A stretch of 40,447 nt of DNA from Aquabacterium soli (GTDB lineage: Bacteria; Pseudomonadota; Gammaproteobacteria; Burkholderiales; Burkholderiaceae_C): contig NZ_RSED01000029.1 in assembly GCF_003933735.1 (NCBI RefSeq), positions 214-40,660 of the forward strand, written 5' to 3'. The position numbers and the translations under genes were made by a program. Positions 1 through 8,500 of the stretch are shown in pieces. The notes under the pieces were generated by a model. It ran no database searches. It saw only the letters and a program-made list of their open reading frames with translations, and was not told the origin of the DNA. Positions within the stretch are counted from its first letter, which is position 1. Every line of letters starts with the position of its first letter.

Positions 1-16
1 CGACCACTACGAGTGA
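1..16 (+). CDS. C-terminal tail of an upstream gene (partial)
   Basis: Reading from base 2 gives codons for Asp-His-Tyr-Glu and then TGA at 14-16. This stop overlaps the ATG at 16-18 of the next gene (TGATG), the usual arrangement for translationally coupled genes of one operon. Four residues are too few to identify a product. The polysaccharide context suggests another gene of the same cluster, but that is only inference. Confidence 0.35.
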
Positions 17-1527
17 TGACGGCCACCGCATCTGTGCATCACGTCCAACACCGGTCGGTGTCCATCATCGGCCTGCTGATGCTGATGTCGGTGGTGCTGT
101 TTTTCGGTAGCCTGTTCTGGATGTTCAGCGGCCAGCACATGTTCCTGGTGCAGATCCCGGCGGTGCTCCTGTCGTTCGGGCTGTTGCTGGTGACAGGCAT
201 GCTGTATGTCATCAACCCGCCGAAGCAAATGGGCGCGGTGCTGCTGACGCTGATCTTCTTCACCCTCGACATGACCGTGCGCCAGGGCTTGGTGCAGGGC
301 GGGGGCGCCGATGCCCAGTCGGTCGTCAAAGGGCTGATCGGTGTATTCCTGTTCGGGTTCGGCCTGTTCAACGGCCTGCGCAAGGTATTTGCACACCCGA
401 TACTGGGACTGTTCTTCATCTACGCCGGGTATGCGTGCTTGTCCGCGACGTACTCCAGCACCGTGCTGCTGGGCTTGGGATCCGGCCTGACTTTGCTTGG
501 GATCGTCTTCGTGGCGGCCAAGGCCTCCACCGAAGATCGGGAAGGCCTGCAACGACTGTGGATGTACATCTACATCGCGACCGTGGTCGCAGCGGTGGTG
601 TCTCTGGCCATGCTGGCGTTCATCCCTCTGTACGCACGAGACCTGGCCGACCCGGGGTCTTTCCGTCTTCGAGGCATCACAGGGTCGGCCAACAGCCTGG
701 GGCCGATGGTGGCCGTGGGCTTCCTGATCTCACGCATGATGGCCCGGTGGGCACCAACCCGTGGCAAACGATGGATGCACTACTTTTTCGGGGCGGCGCT
801 GGCGGCGGCACTGATCCTGACGAACAGCCGGGCAAGCCTGCTGGGGCTGTCCGGGGCGTTGCTGCTGTCTTTCTTCATCGTGAACCAGATGAGCATCATC
901 GGGGTATTGCTGATCCTGATGGCGGGCACGATGGCGCTGGCCGTGGCCTTGCAGCCCGACTTGCTCAAGAGTGTGATGGGCCTGGTGGCCGATCTGTTCT
1001 CGCGCAGCGGCTCCGTGCAGGAACTGACCACCCTGACCGGGCGCAGCAGCATCTGGGAAGCCTGTTGGGGCCTCATCAAGGAAAAACCGCTGTTCGGCTA
1101 TGGACTGGGCAGCGTTCGGGTTGAAATCCCCAAGGTGTTCTACGACCAATATGGCAACAGCGCAGCCACAGCACACAACTTCGTGCTTGAAAGCCTGATC
1201 AGTGTCGGGCTGGTAGGCACGGTGCCGCTGGTGATGCTGCTGGTGGCAGTGACCGCCGGACTTTGGCGCTATGTGGGCAAGGGCGTGAAGGACCATGGGC
1301 TGGATGCGCATGACAGTGGCATGGCACTGTGTGCATTCCAGGTGATGACGATGTTCTGGATCCAGTCCCTGGTCGAGCGCGTTTTCTCCGGTACGGCATC
1401 GCCTTCGGCTGTGTGCCTGGGCCTGTGCGTTGCCACGTCCGTGTACCTGCTGCGCAACAAGCCTAGGGCGCTGCGCCACAACAAGTCCGGCCTGTACACC
1501 GCCCACAGTCCCTTGCGGAGCGCCTGA
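16..1527 (+). CDS. O-antigen ligase / Wzy-type polymerase family membrane protein
   Basis: Predicted 503-residue inner-membrane protein with about eleven or twelve hydrophobic segments spread over its whole length. The Wzy_C/O-antigen-ligase signature lies at about residues 335-400: an LTGRSSIW motif, then PLFGYGLG, a long periplasmic loop, and an HNFVLE stretch followed by a Gly-rich membrane segment. Proteins of this family join or polymerise undecaprenyl-linked glycans on the periplasmic face. The ATG at 16 is preferred over the GTG at 13 because it overlaps the upstream TGA as TGATG. It heads a plus-strand run with a flippase, a glycosyltransferase and a glycoside hydrolase, so polymerisation of an exopolysaccharide is more likely than LPS ligation, but sequence alone does not separate the two. 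Confidence 0.85.
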   Translation: MTATASVHHVQHRSVSIIGLLMLMSVVLFFGSLFWMFSGQHMFLVQIPAVLLSFGLLLVTGMLYVINPPKQMGAVLLTLIFFTLDMTVRQGLVQGGGADAQSVVKGLIGVFLFGFGLFNGLRKVFAHPILGLFFIYAGYACLSATYSSTVLLGLGSGLTLLGIVFVAAKASTEDREGLQRLWMYIYIATVVAAVVSLAMLAFIPLYARDLADPGSFRLRGITGSANSLGPMVAVGFLISRMMARWAPTRGKRWMHYFFGAALAAALILTNSRASLLGLSGALLLSFFIVNQMSIIGVLLILMAGTMALAVALQPDLLKSVMGLVADLFSRSGSVQELTTLTGRSSIWEACWGLIKEKPLFGYGLGSVRVEIPKVFYDQYGNSAATAHNFVLESLISVGLVGTVPLVMLLVAVTAGLWRYVGKGVKDHGLDAHDSGMALCAFQVMTMFWIQSLVERVFSGTASPSAVCLGLCVATSVYLLRNKPRALRHNKSGLYTAHSPLRSA

Positions 1528-1529
1528 CC

Positions 1530-2801
1530 TTGGCTGCGCTTCGGGCAAGGGCCATCGCGCTGTGGCACAGCCCTTCTCTTTGGCTGGTGGGATCGAACCT
1601 GCTGACGCGGGTTCTGAGCTTCGTGGTGACCTTGCTGATCTCACGGACCTCAGGCATGGGCACGCTGGGCGCGTACTCCAGCCTGCTCATTTCGGCCGCC
1701 AGCCTGACCACCCCCGTCTCGCAGGCCATGGCCAACAGCGCCACCCTGATGGTGACGCGCCGGCCGGACACCCAGTCGTGGCGGCGGGTATTGACCGGCA
1801 ATGCATGGGTGCTGTCGGGCTGCGCACTGCTGGTGGTGCTGGGCCCGTGGTTCCTGTTCTCACGCACGGATGGGCAGGGCAGCCCAGGGCTGCCACCCGC
1901 CTTGGGCTATGCCGTGGTGGCCGCCTTGGCGCTGGGGCAACTGCTGTCTCAGTTCATGCTGGGTTTGGCGCATGGTGCCAACCGCTCTCGGCAGGCATCC
2001 TGGCTGGTCGCAGCCGTGATGCTGGCCGGCATTGCCAGTTGCTGGCTGGTGATCCAGACCTGGGGCCTGGCCGGTGCATTGGTGCAGGCCGCGGTGGTGA
2101 TGGCGGCCCCCGGCATCTTGCTGTGGCTGTACGTGATGCGGCGTGCATCGGCCACATCGGCCATCGATACCGTGGCCGATCGCCAGGACGCCTGGCAGCG
2201 CTTCACCCATGCCTTGCCGAGCATCGGATCGACCTTCATCAACAACGCCACCAACTGGCTGTGCTGCATCTACTGGGTGTTGCAGCACCACGGCCATGTG
2301 GGTGTGGGCCTGGTCACGATCGGCCTTCAATGGGCCGTGATGATGCAGCTGCCTGTCAACAGTTGGGGCGGCCGGATCGTGCATGCGCTGGGCACGGCTT
2401 CGGCCGAAGGCCATGCGGCCCTGAAACGCGAAACAGCACACCAGGTGCGCCGATGCGTGGGAGTGTCGCTGCTGACGGGCGCGGCGGTGGTGGTGATGTC
2501 GCCCTGGATCGCCGACCTCTACCATGCCGACCGGAACATGCTGATCGGGCTGTTCGTGATCAACGGGTTGGCCGCAGTGGTTGCGAGTGCCAACTACGTG
2601 TTCGAGCGGGTGTTCTTCTGCCTGGAAAGCCAGCGCATGTGGCTGCTGACCTCAATGATCGCGTACGTGGTGCAACTGGCCTTCACCATGATAGCGATCC
2701 CCCACTCTCTTCTGGCGGTGGCGTGGGGCAACCTGCTCGCCGTGACGACGATCGCAGTGATTGTCTATCTGCACCTTCGTTCGCGCTGGCGTGAGCCTTG
2801 A
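1530..2801 (+). CDS. Wzx-type polysaccharide flippase (MOP superfamily)
   Basis: 423-residue polytopic membrane protein with about twelve hydrophobic segments. Near residues 15-45 it has the N-terminal NLLTR...ISR..G..LGAYSS pattern typical of polysaccharide-biosynthesis flippases, which move lipid-linked repeat units across the inner membrane. It follows the polymerase-like gene after a two-base gap. No ATG is available near the N-terminus that would keep the first membrane helix, so the TTG at 1530 is the likely start; a GGAG at 1517-1520 lies nine bases upstream. A weak start directly after a stop suggests translational coupling. Conservation is low in this family, so the assignment rests on topology, the N-terminal pattern and context. 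Confidence 0.82.
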   Translation: MAALRARAIALWHSPSLWLVGSNLLTRVLSFVVTLLISRTSGMGTLGAYSSLLISAASLTTPVSQAMANSATLMVTRRPDTQSWRRVLTGNAWVLSGCALLVVLGPWFLFSRTDGQGSPGLPPALGYAVVAALALGQLLSQFMLGLAHGANRSRQASWLVAAVMLAGIASCWLVIQTWGLAGALVQAAVVMAAPGILLWLYVMRRASATSAIDTVADRQDAWQRFTHALPSIGSTFINNATNWLCCIYWVLQHHGHVGVGLVTIGLQWAVMMQLPVNSWGGRIVHALGTASAEGHAALKRETAHQVRRCVGVSLLTGAAVVVMSPWIADLYHADRNMLIGLFVINGLAAVVASANYVFERVFFCLESQRMWLLTSMIAYVVQLAFTMIAIPHSLLAVAWGNLLAVTTIAVIVYLHLRSRWREP

Positions 2802-2803
2802 TC

Positions 2804-3952
2804 ATGACGAATCGTTCTTCTGCCCCTGCACAGCCCCTTGCACGCCGGCGTGTGGCTCTGGTGACCAACAACCCGCCGCCCTACCGCGTACCGGTATTCA
2901 ACGCGGTCAGCGACAACCCCGCCTGGGATGTGCACTTCATCTTTTCCGCAGCGCGTGAGCCTGACCGGGCCTGGGATTTCGACCCGATCCGCTTCAAGGC
3001 GCACTACCTGCGCGAACGCTATGTGGCATCCAGCGACACCTTCATCCATTTCAACATCGATGTTTGGAAGGTACTGCGTGAGATCAGGCCCGAGCTGGTG
3101 TTCCTCAATGGGTTCAACCCCACCAACATCCTGGCCTTCCTGTATGCCCGCATGCATGGCGCTGCGCTGGGAATGCTGATCGACGGCACGATCAGCACGG
3201 AGTTGCGCCTGTCGCGCTGGCACCGCCTGCTGCGGCGCTGGATGTACCCGCACATCGACACCTTCGCGGGGCCCAGCGAAGCCACCCTGCAGTTGTACGA
3301 GCACTATGGTGCCCCGCGCAGTGCCATGTTCAAGTCGCACCTGTGCGCCAACAACGCGGCTTATGGGCATGGCACAGTGCCGCAACACGCCAAGGCAGAC
3401 CTGATCTTCTGCGCCCGTTTCATTGCCGAGAAGAGCCCCTCGTTCGCACTGCAAGTGGCCGATGGCGTGGCCCGCAGACTGGGGCGAGCCGTGTCCATCC
3501 TGATGGTGGGCTCCGGCCCACTGGACGACAGCCTGCGCGAAGAGGCCAAGGGCTACACCAGGCTGCATGTGGAGTTTCCGGGCTTTGCCAAGCAGGCCGA
3601 GCTGCCTGGGCTGTACGCCCGGGCCCGCGTGCTGCTGTTTCCCACGGTGCGCGACGCATGGGGTGTGGTGGCCAACGAGGCTTGCGCTTCGGGGGTACCG
3701 GTCGTGGTGACCCCCACGGCCGGCGTGGCCGGTGAACTGGTGGTGGACGGCGACAGCGGCTATGTGCGTCCGTTGGGCGATCTGCAAGCCTGGGTGGACG
3801 CTGCCACGCAACTGCTGAGCGACCAGGCCCTGTACGACAGAATGTCTGCACGCAGCCGTGAACTGGTGGCAGAGTACACCTTTGACAATGCCGCACGCGG
3901 ACTCGCGGACGCGATCGGCCACGGTCTGGACAGGGTCAAACCCCACCGCTGA
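2804..3952 (+). CDS. glycosyltransferase family 4 protein
   Basis: 382-residue cytoplasmic GT-B-fold glycosyltransferase. The N-terminal half opens with a VALVTNNPPPYRVPVF strand-loop typical of GT4 enzymes. The C-terminal half has the donor-sugar site: an SFALQVADGVA helix, a GSGPL turn, a PGF....LPGLYARA.VLLFPT stretch, and the GT4 acidic pair in variant form as D284-x7-E292, followed by SGVPVV. These enzymes transfer a nucleotide-activated sugar to a lipid-linked or growing glycan with retention of configuration; donor and acceptor cannot be read from the sequence. An in-frame TTG at 2798 would extend the protein by two residues, but the ATG at 2804 is preferred. It starts two bases after the flippase stop. 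Confidence 0.9.
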   Translation: MTNRSSAPAQPLARRRVALVTNNPPPYRVPVFNAVSDNPAWDVHFIFSAAREPDRAWDFDPIRFKAHYLRERYVASSDTFIHFNIDVWKVLREIRPELVFLNGFNPTNILAFLYARMHGAALGMLIDGTISTELRLSRWHRLLRRWMYPHIDTFAGPSEATLQLYEHYGAPRSAMFKSHLCANNAAYGHGTVPQHAKADLIFCARFIAEKSPSFALQVADGVARRLGRAVSILMVGSGPLDDSLREEAKGYTRLHVEFPGFAKQAELPGLYARARVLLFPTVRDAWGVVANEACASGVPVVVTPTAGVAGELVVDGDSGYVRPLGDLQAWVDAATQLLSDQALYDRMSARSRELVAEYTFDNAARGLADAIGHGLDRVKPHR

Positions 3953-3964
3953 GGAGACAGGCTC

Positions 3965-5998
3965 ATGCGCATGAAAGCATGGTTGTGGATCGGCGCCTGC
4001 GTCGCGGTGCTGTCGGCCACGACCTTGGTGATGCTCAAGCGATCGTCTGCCCACTGGATGGATGCAGACATGGTGCACGCCGTGGCCTCGGTGTCGGATC
4101 CTTCACAGCCCCCGTCGGGCTACTTCCACCAGTTGATGGACGACAACCGGGTGGAAGGCCCCCTGACGGTGACTTACCGCACCGAACCCGGCCAGGATGG
4201 CCAACTGGTGCTGGTGATCGCGGTGGACAGCCAGTCACGCCGGACCACCAACTACAACCTGTTCCTGGCTTCCAAGGCCACCACAGTGACGCCAGGCGAA
4301 CGCTATGTGCTGGGTGCACGCATGAGCGCCTCGGACAACATCCGCGAGCCGGTGCTGTTGGGTCTGGGCTTTCAGCTGTACAAGCCGAACGACGCCTACC
4401 TGGGTGACACGTCTCCGGCCAGCGGCATGTTCAAGGCCGTGCTGGGCGATGGTCAGCCCGTGAGCGCCGTGTGGGCCAGCGGACAGGTGTACGAACAGGG
4501 CGACCAGACTGCCGCCAGCTTGCGCCCGCGCCTGTCGTTGCACAACATCCCCCCGGGCTTCAAGGGCGAGATTCGCCTGGCTGCCGTGAACTGGAGCAAC
4601 TCGGGCGCCACGGCCCAGGCTGCAGCAAAGGCCCAGCCCGCGTCTGTTGCCGCCGCGACAGCGCCGACCGACCGCACCTGGACGGCCACGGCGGGGCAGT
4701 TGCTGCCCTTGAGCGTTCCATGGCCCGAGGCTTCGGGCCCGGCCAACGGCACCTTGGTGCTGCAATCGCCCTCGGGGCAAAGCCAGTCCTACCCCGCCGA
4801 GCGCCCGGTGCTGATCCGCGATGACGACGGGCAACTGCAGTCGTGGTGGCAGCTTCGGATCCCCAAGGACTGGGCGCAGGGCGCCTCCGCGGTGATGTTG
4901 TCGGTCGGCAGCGAACCGGCACGCCAGGTGGGCAGCCTGAAGGTGGTGGCACAGGCCGGCGTGTTCATCGGCCATGCCTTCCATCGTTACCCGGGGCCCA
5001 GCGAAAAAGCTTTCGGACCGCTGACAGTGCGCTATCAGTTCGCCCGCAGCCTGTCCAATGACCTGACCTACCTGAACCAGTGGTGGACCGGCGACGGCAC
5101 CTACGACTGGCGAGGCATCGACCGCTGGGCCGATTTCCACGCGGGGCCTGGCCAGCGGCGGCTACTGCTGACCTTCTCCGGATCGCCGCGCTGGGCCAGC
5201 CAATCCCCGCATCAGCCATCGGCCATGGGCCAGAACGGCAATGCCGCTCCGCCGCAACGTGCTTTGTTCCCGGCATACCAGCGCATGGTGCAGGACACCG
5301 TGGCCCGGTACAAGGGCCGGGTGCTGGCGGTGGAATGCTGGAACGAGCCGAACAGCCCTGACTTTTTCTCTGGCACGCAGGCCGATCTGGCTGATCTGTG
5401 CCAACTGGTCCATGACGGCACCAAGGCGGTGGCACCAGAGGTGCCGGTGATCTGCCCGCAGGCCGACAGCCCGGAGAAGGCAGCTTTTGTGTACGGCGCA
5501 CGAACCAGCAAGGGCGAATCGATCCTGGCACGCTGCGATGCTGTGGGCGCCCACATCTACAACCGGCTGGGGAGGGACACCCAGGGCCGGGGATATGCGG
5601 CCGAACAATTGGACGATTCCTTGAAGCTGCTCCACAAGATCAACCAGCGCTATGGGGTGCAGGGCAAGCCGATCGCCGTGACCGAGTTTGGCGCGTCGAG
5701 TTGCGTGACCCGCCCCACCCGATACCACCCGCTGAGCTTCGGCAAGATGCCGTCGAGCGAGGCAGGTGATGCCCTCTACCAGAGCCTGAGCACCTTCCGC
5801 GAGCACGGCGTGTGGATGGTGGCGCTGTACTCGTTCGACCACGAGGACAACAACCCCGAATGCCGCCCTGGGGGCAGCTTCACCCGCATGACACGGGTGG
5901 ATGAGAAGGGACGGCAGGTGGTGGACCAGGCGGTGGTGAACCGCCTGAACGAGGCCGTGAGCGACTTCGGTCGCCCAGAGGGCGTCAGTACTCGTTGA
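3965..5998 (+). CDS. membrane-anchored glycoside hydrolase (clan GH-A, GH39-like)
   Basis: 677-residue protein. Residues 3-24 form a hydrophobic signal anchor, so the body is probably periplasmic. Residues about 40-330 are beta-rich and resemble carbohydrate-binding or accessory domains, with an Ala/Thr-rich linker near 215-240. Residues about 335-665 form a TIM-barrel glycosidase: WNEP at 459-462 with the putative acid/base E461, and VTEFG with the putative nucleophile E574. Clan GH-A enzymes retain configuration. Glycosidases in polysaccharide operons usually trim the polymer, clear the periplasm or set chain length. A strong ribosome site (GAGGAGACAG) precedes the ATG. Its 3' end overlaps the convergent epsG by 14 bases. 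The exact GH family and substrate are uncertain. Confidence 0.82.
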   Translation: MRMKAWLWIGACVAVLSATTLVMLKRSSAHWMDADMVHAVASVSDPSQPPSGYFHQLMDDNRVEGPLTVTYRTEPGQDGQLVLVIAVDSQSRRTTNYNLFLASKATTVTPGERYVLGARMSASDNIREPVLLGLGFQLYKPNDAYLGDTSPASGMFKAVLGDGQPVSAVWASGQVYEQGDQTAASLRPRLSLHNIPPGFKGEIRLAAVNWSNSGATAQAAAKAQPASVAAATAPTDRTWTATAGQLLPLSVPWPEASGPANGTLVLQSPSGQSQSYPAERPVLIRDDDGQLQSWWQLRIPKDWAQGASAVMLSVGSEPARQVGSLKVVAQAGVFIGHAFHRYPGPSEKAFGPLTVRYQFARSLSNDLTYLNQWWTGDGTYDWRGIDRWADFHAGPGQRRLLLTFSGSPRWASQSPHQPSAMGQNGNAAPPQRALFPAYQRMVQDTVARYKGRVLAVECWNEPNSPDFFSGTQADLADLCQLVHDGTKAVAPEVPVICPQADSPEKAAFVYGARTSKGESILARCDAVGAHIYNRLGRDTQGRGYAAEQLDDSLKLLHKINQRYGVQGKPIAVTEFGASSCVTRPTRYHPLSFGKMPSSEAGDALYQSLSTFREHGVWMVALYSFDHEDNNPECRPGGSFTRMTRVDEKGRQVVDQAVVNRLNEAVSDFGRPEGVSTR

Positions 5999-6914
5999 GG
6001 ATGGTGCCCACGATCTGTGTGGCGCCCATCCCGACCGTGCGCACCAGGCTCTCGAGTGAGGGCACGGCGGTGCGGTTGCGGCGCGCCAGCACCAGGGCCG
6101 CACCGCACTTGGCAGCCGTCACGGCACCATCGGTGCCGACAGAGGCCGCTGGCGTGTCCACGATGATGCGGTCGAACTTGGTGCGCAGTTCACGGATCAG
6201 CAAGCCAAAGGCGGGGCGCTCCAGAAGCTCAAGCGGGTTGGGCGGGGTGACCCCCACCGGCAACACGAACAGGCTGGGCAACTCACGCACCGACTGGATC
6301 ACCTTGGAAGCGACCCGTCCGGACAGGATGCTGGACAGGCCGACATCACCACGCTCAAGGTTGAACAGCTCGTGCATGCGGGGCGTGCGCATGTCTGCAT
6401 CGATCAGCAGGGTGCGTCCGGGCAGTTGGGAAAAAGCGACCGCGATGTTGGCTGCAAAGTAGGTCTTGCCATCACCGGAGTTGGGGCTGAGCACGGCCAG
6501 CGCGTGGCGTGGGCCCTCACCGCTGTACATCTTCATGATCAGGTGGCTGCGGATCGTGCGGAAGGTTTCCGCTTGCTCCGAGAAAGGCCTTGCGCCGACC
6601 ACGAGTTCTGAGTTCAGCTCGCCGCGGCCCTCAGATGCATAGGGGTAGTGAAACTGCTGGGCCAGGGCCCACAGCACGTCGTCGCTGTTGGCCAGCCCCA
6701 GTTGCACGGCGGCTTCGCCGAAGCGGACGCCGTTCTCACGCTGATAGTTCAGGATCTGTTCAATCTGCTCAGGCGACAGCTTGTTGGCCTGGCTGATGAT
6801 CTCGCCGATGGATCGATCAGGGGCTGAGCCCTGCTCGGTGTCGCGGAAAGCGGGATCCTTGCGATCCTCGGGCGCCCCGAAGGACGAAGGGTAAGACGTC
6901 TGGAATGAATTCAT
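5985..6914 (-). CDS. epsG: EpsG-type polysaccharide ATPase / tyrosine-kinase-like partner of the chain-length protein
   Basis: 309-residue cytoplasmic protein. Residues about 34-92 resemble the N-terminal domain of type II secretion ATPases (IGEIISQA..., then a repeat ending in QFHYPY). A ParA/MinD-like P-loop domain follows: Walker A PNSGDGKT (144-151), Walker A' LLIDADMR (169-176) and a Walker B-like RIIVDTPA. This is the layout of the EpsG/CpsD family, which works with the Wzz-like protein encoded just upstream. The usual C-terminal tyrosine cluster is missing; only the last residue is Tyr. The ATG at 6914 is chosen because GAGGG lies nine bases upstream; a GTG at 6920 is possible. It starts 12 bases after epsF. 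Confidence 0.88.
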   Translation of the reverse strand: MNSFQTSYPSSFGAPEDRKDPAFRDTEQGSAPDRSIGEIISQANKLSPEQIEQILNYQRENGVRFGEAAVQLGLANSDDVLWALAQQFHYPYASEGRGELNSELVVGARPFSEQAETFRTIRSHLIMKMYSGEGPRHALAVLSPNSGDGKTYFAANIAVAFSQLPGRTLLIDADMRTPRMHELFNLERGDVGLSSILSGRVASKVIQSVRELPSLFVLPVGVTPPNPLELLERPAFGLLIRELRTKFDRIIVDTPAASVGTDGAVTAAKCGAALVLARRNRTAVPSLESLVRTVGMGATQIVGTILNEY

Positions 6915-6926
6915 GACCACAAGCCC

Positions 6927-8375
6927 TCAAGCCGATGCCACTGGTTTGACGACGACGGCATGACCGCCTGAGCCTTGCGGCGGCTCCGAGCCCTTGCGCA
7001 GGCTGCGGAACAGACGCTTCTTGCTGGCATTCGGATCCGGCAGGATGCCGATGACGGGCAGATCGAGCGTCTGGATCAGATCGAATGGGCTGCGCACACG
7101 GCGATCAAAGAGTTCAACACCGAAGGCGGCCATGAGCCCCAGCAACACGCCCATCACAGCGGCCACCGCCATGTTGAGCATCATGCGCGGAGACGAGTGC
7201 TTCGCAGGTTCAGTGGCCGGATTGAGCAGCACCACACCAGCCTGACCTGTGTTGCTTTCCAGGCTGGCCTGGCTCTGGCGCACCTGGATGGCGTCATAGA
7301 TGCGCTGGGCACTGATGACTTCGGTTTCCAGCAGCGTCAGCTCGGTGCGCTGGTCCTTCATGGCCAGCACCTTGGCGCGCTGCTCGTCGTAGGCTTTGGT
7401 GGCCTCGCTCAGGCGGTTGGACGCGATGTTGTCCGTGATGCCCACGCTGGCCGTGATCTTGGAGGTTTCATTGCGCAAGCGCACCTGCAGAGCATTCAGG
7501 TTGGCCTTGGCCTCCTGCACCAGCGGGTGGTTGTCGCCGTAACGGGCGTTGAGTTCTTCCAGACGGGCTTCCTGGCGGGACAGATCGGACTTGATGCCGC
7601 CGATCAGAGGATTGACCAGCACGTCGTTGATCTGATCGGGACTGCGGCGGGCCTGGCTGCTGCGTGTGCCAGATTCGACCTGGATGGCCCGAAGCTGGAT
7701 GACCTGGTTGGAGAGCTCGGCCAGACGGGAGAGTTCGACATCCAGGCGCTCTTCGGTGGACACGATGCCGCGCTGGCGTTGGGCTTCGGCCAGCTTGGTC
7801 TGTGCCGCCTCGAGCTTGGCCCGCGACTGGCGTGCACGCTCTTCGAAGTAGTCGGAATACTGCCGCGCAGGACTGTTGCGCATCTGGACCGTGGTTTCAA
7901 TGTAGGCCTGCGCAAAGGCCGTGGCCACGGTGGCCGCGAAGGCGGGCTCGCTGCCCTCGTACTGGATCTCGATCACGTTGGATTCGCGGGCGGGACGCAC
8001 TTCAAGCCCCTTGGCGATGATGCTGCCCAGCCAAGCCTCGTAACTGCCACGGCTGTCGGTCTCGGACTCCCAACGCGCACGCATGGAAGCGACTTCGCCC
8101 AGGCGCAGCATGCGCACCACGCGTTCGGCCACGTGGCTGCTCTGGATGATGTCGATCTGGGTGGCCAGGATGCTGCTGGGCAGCGAGCCCCCCAGCGCAG
8201 CCATGGTGGTGGAGATGGGGTCGGGACGCGAATCGATGACAACCGTGGCCGTGGCCTTGTAGGTCTTGGGCATGATCAGCCCGACGACAAAGGTGGCGAC
8301 CAGGACGAGCACGAAGATGCCCACCACCAGTTTCCACCTGGCCCAAACGATTCTGAGAAACTGATCAAACGTCAT
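6927..8375 (-). CDS. epsF: EpsF-type chain-length determinant protein (Wzz/PCP family)
   Basis: 482-residue inner-membrane co-polymerase. It has a transmembrane helix at about residues 15-35, a large periplasmic region with long charged coiled-coil stretches (about 160-400; for example ARQSRAKLEAAQTKLAEAQR), a second transmembrane helix near 400-420, and a cytoplasmic tail with a proline-rich LDLPVIGILPDP segment. This is the Wzz/GumC plan without a fused kinase; the kinase-like domain is supplied by the next gene. The family sets polymer length and links polymerisation to export. A GGAG lies eight bases before the ATG. It is the middle gene of the minus-strand epsD-epsF-epsG run. Confidence 0.9.
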   Translation of the reverse strand: MTFDQFLRIVWARWKLVVGIFVLVLVATFVVGLIMPKTYKATATVVIDSRPDPISTTMAALGGSLPSSILATQIDIIQSSHVAERVVRMLRLGEVASMRARWESETDSRGSYEAWLGSIIAKGLEVRPARESNVIEIQYEGSEPAFAATVATAFAQAYIETTVQMRNSPARQYSDYFEERARQSRAKLEAAQTKLAEAQRQRGIVSTEERLDVELSRLAELSNQVIQLRAIQVESGTRSSQARRSPDQINDVLVNPLIGGIKSDLSRQEARLEELNARYGDNHPLVQEAKANLNALQVRLRNETSKITASVGITDNIASNRLSEATKAYDEQRAKVLAMKDQRTELTLLETEVISAQRIYDAIQVRQSQASLESNTGQAGVVLLNPATEPAKHSSPRMMLNMAVAAVMGVLLGLMAAFGVELFDRRVRSPFDLIQTLDLPVIGILPDPNASKKRLFRSLRKGSEPPQGSGGHAVVVKPVASA

Positions 8376-8430
8376 CCGACGTACTCCAGGGAGATGCCTT
8401 CTTCCACCATCGGCCGGTGGCGCACAAACT

Positions 8431-8463
8431 GAAAGGAACCTTCCACAGTGAAAGGCTCCTTCC
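8431..8463. repeat. 14-base imperfect direct repeat between epsD and epsF
   Basis: GAAAGGAACCTTCC at 8431-8444 and GAAAGGCTCCTTCC at 8450-8463 are direct copies 19 bases apart with two differences. On the transcript the two arms can also pair (AAGGAGCC with GGTTCCTT, one mismatch). The 125-base gap between epsD and epsF also holds a small hairpin, AGCGC-TCAC-GCGCT at 8485-8498. Function is unknown; regulator binding or partial termination inside the operon are both possible. Confidence 0.4.
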
Positions 8464-8500
8464 TGGTTACTACTGACAAGTGGAAGCGCTCACGCGCTGG

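Noticed and set aside
6975..8432. A 485-codon plus-strand frame opposite epsF
   Set aside because: Low-complexity antisense frame with no ribosome site; epsF on the minus strand explains the coding signal.
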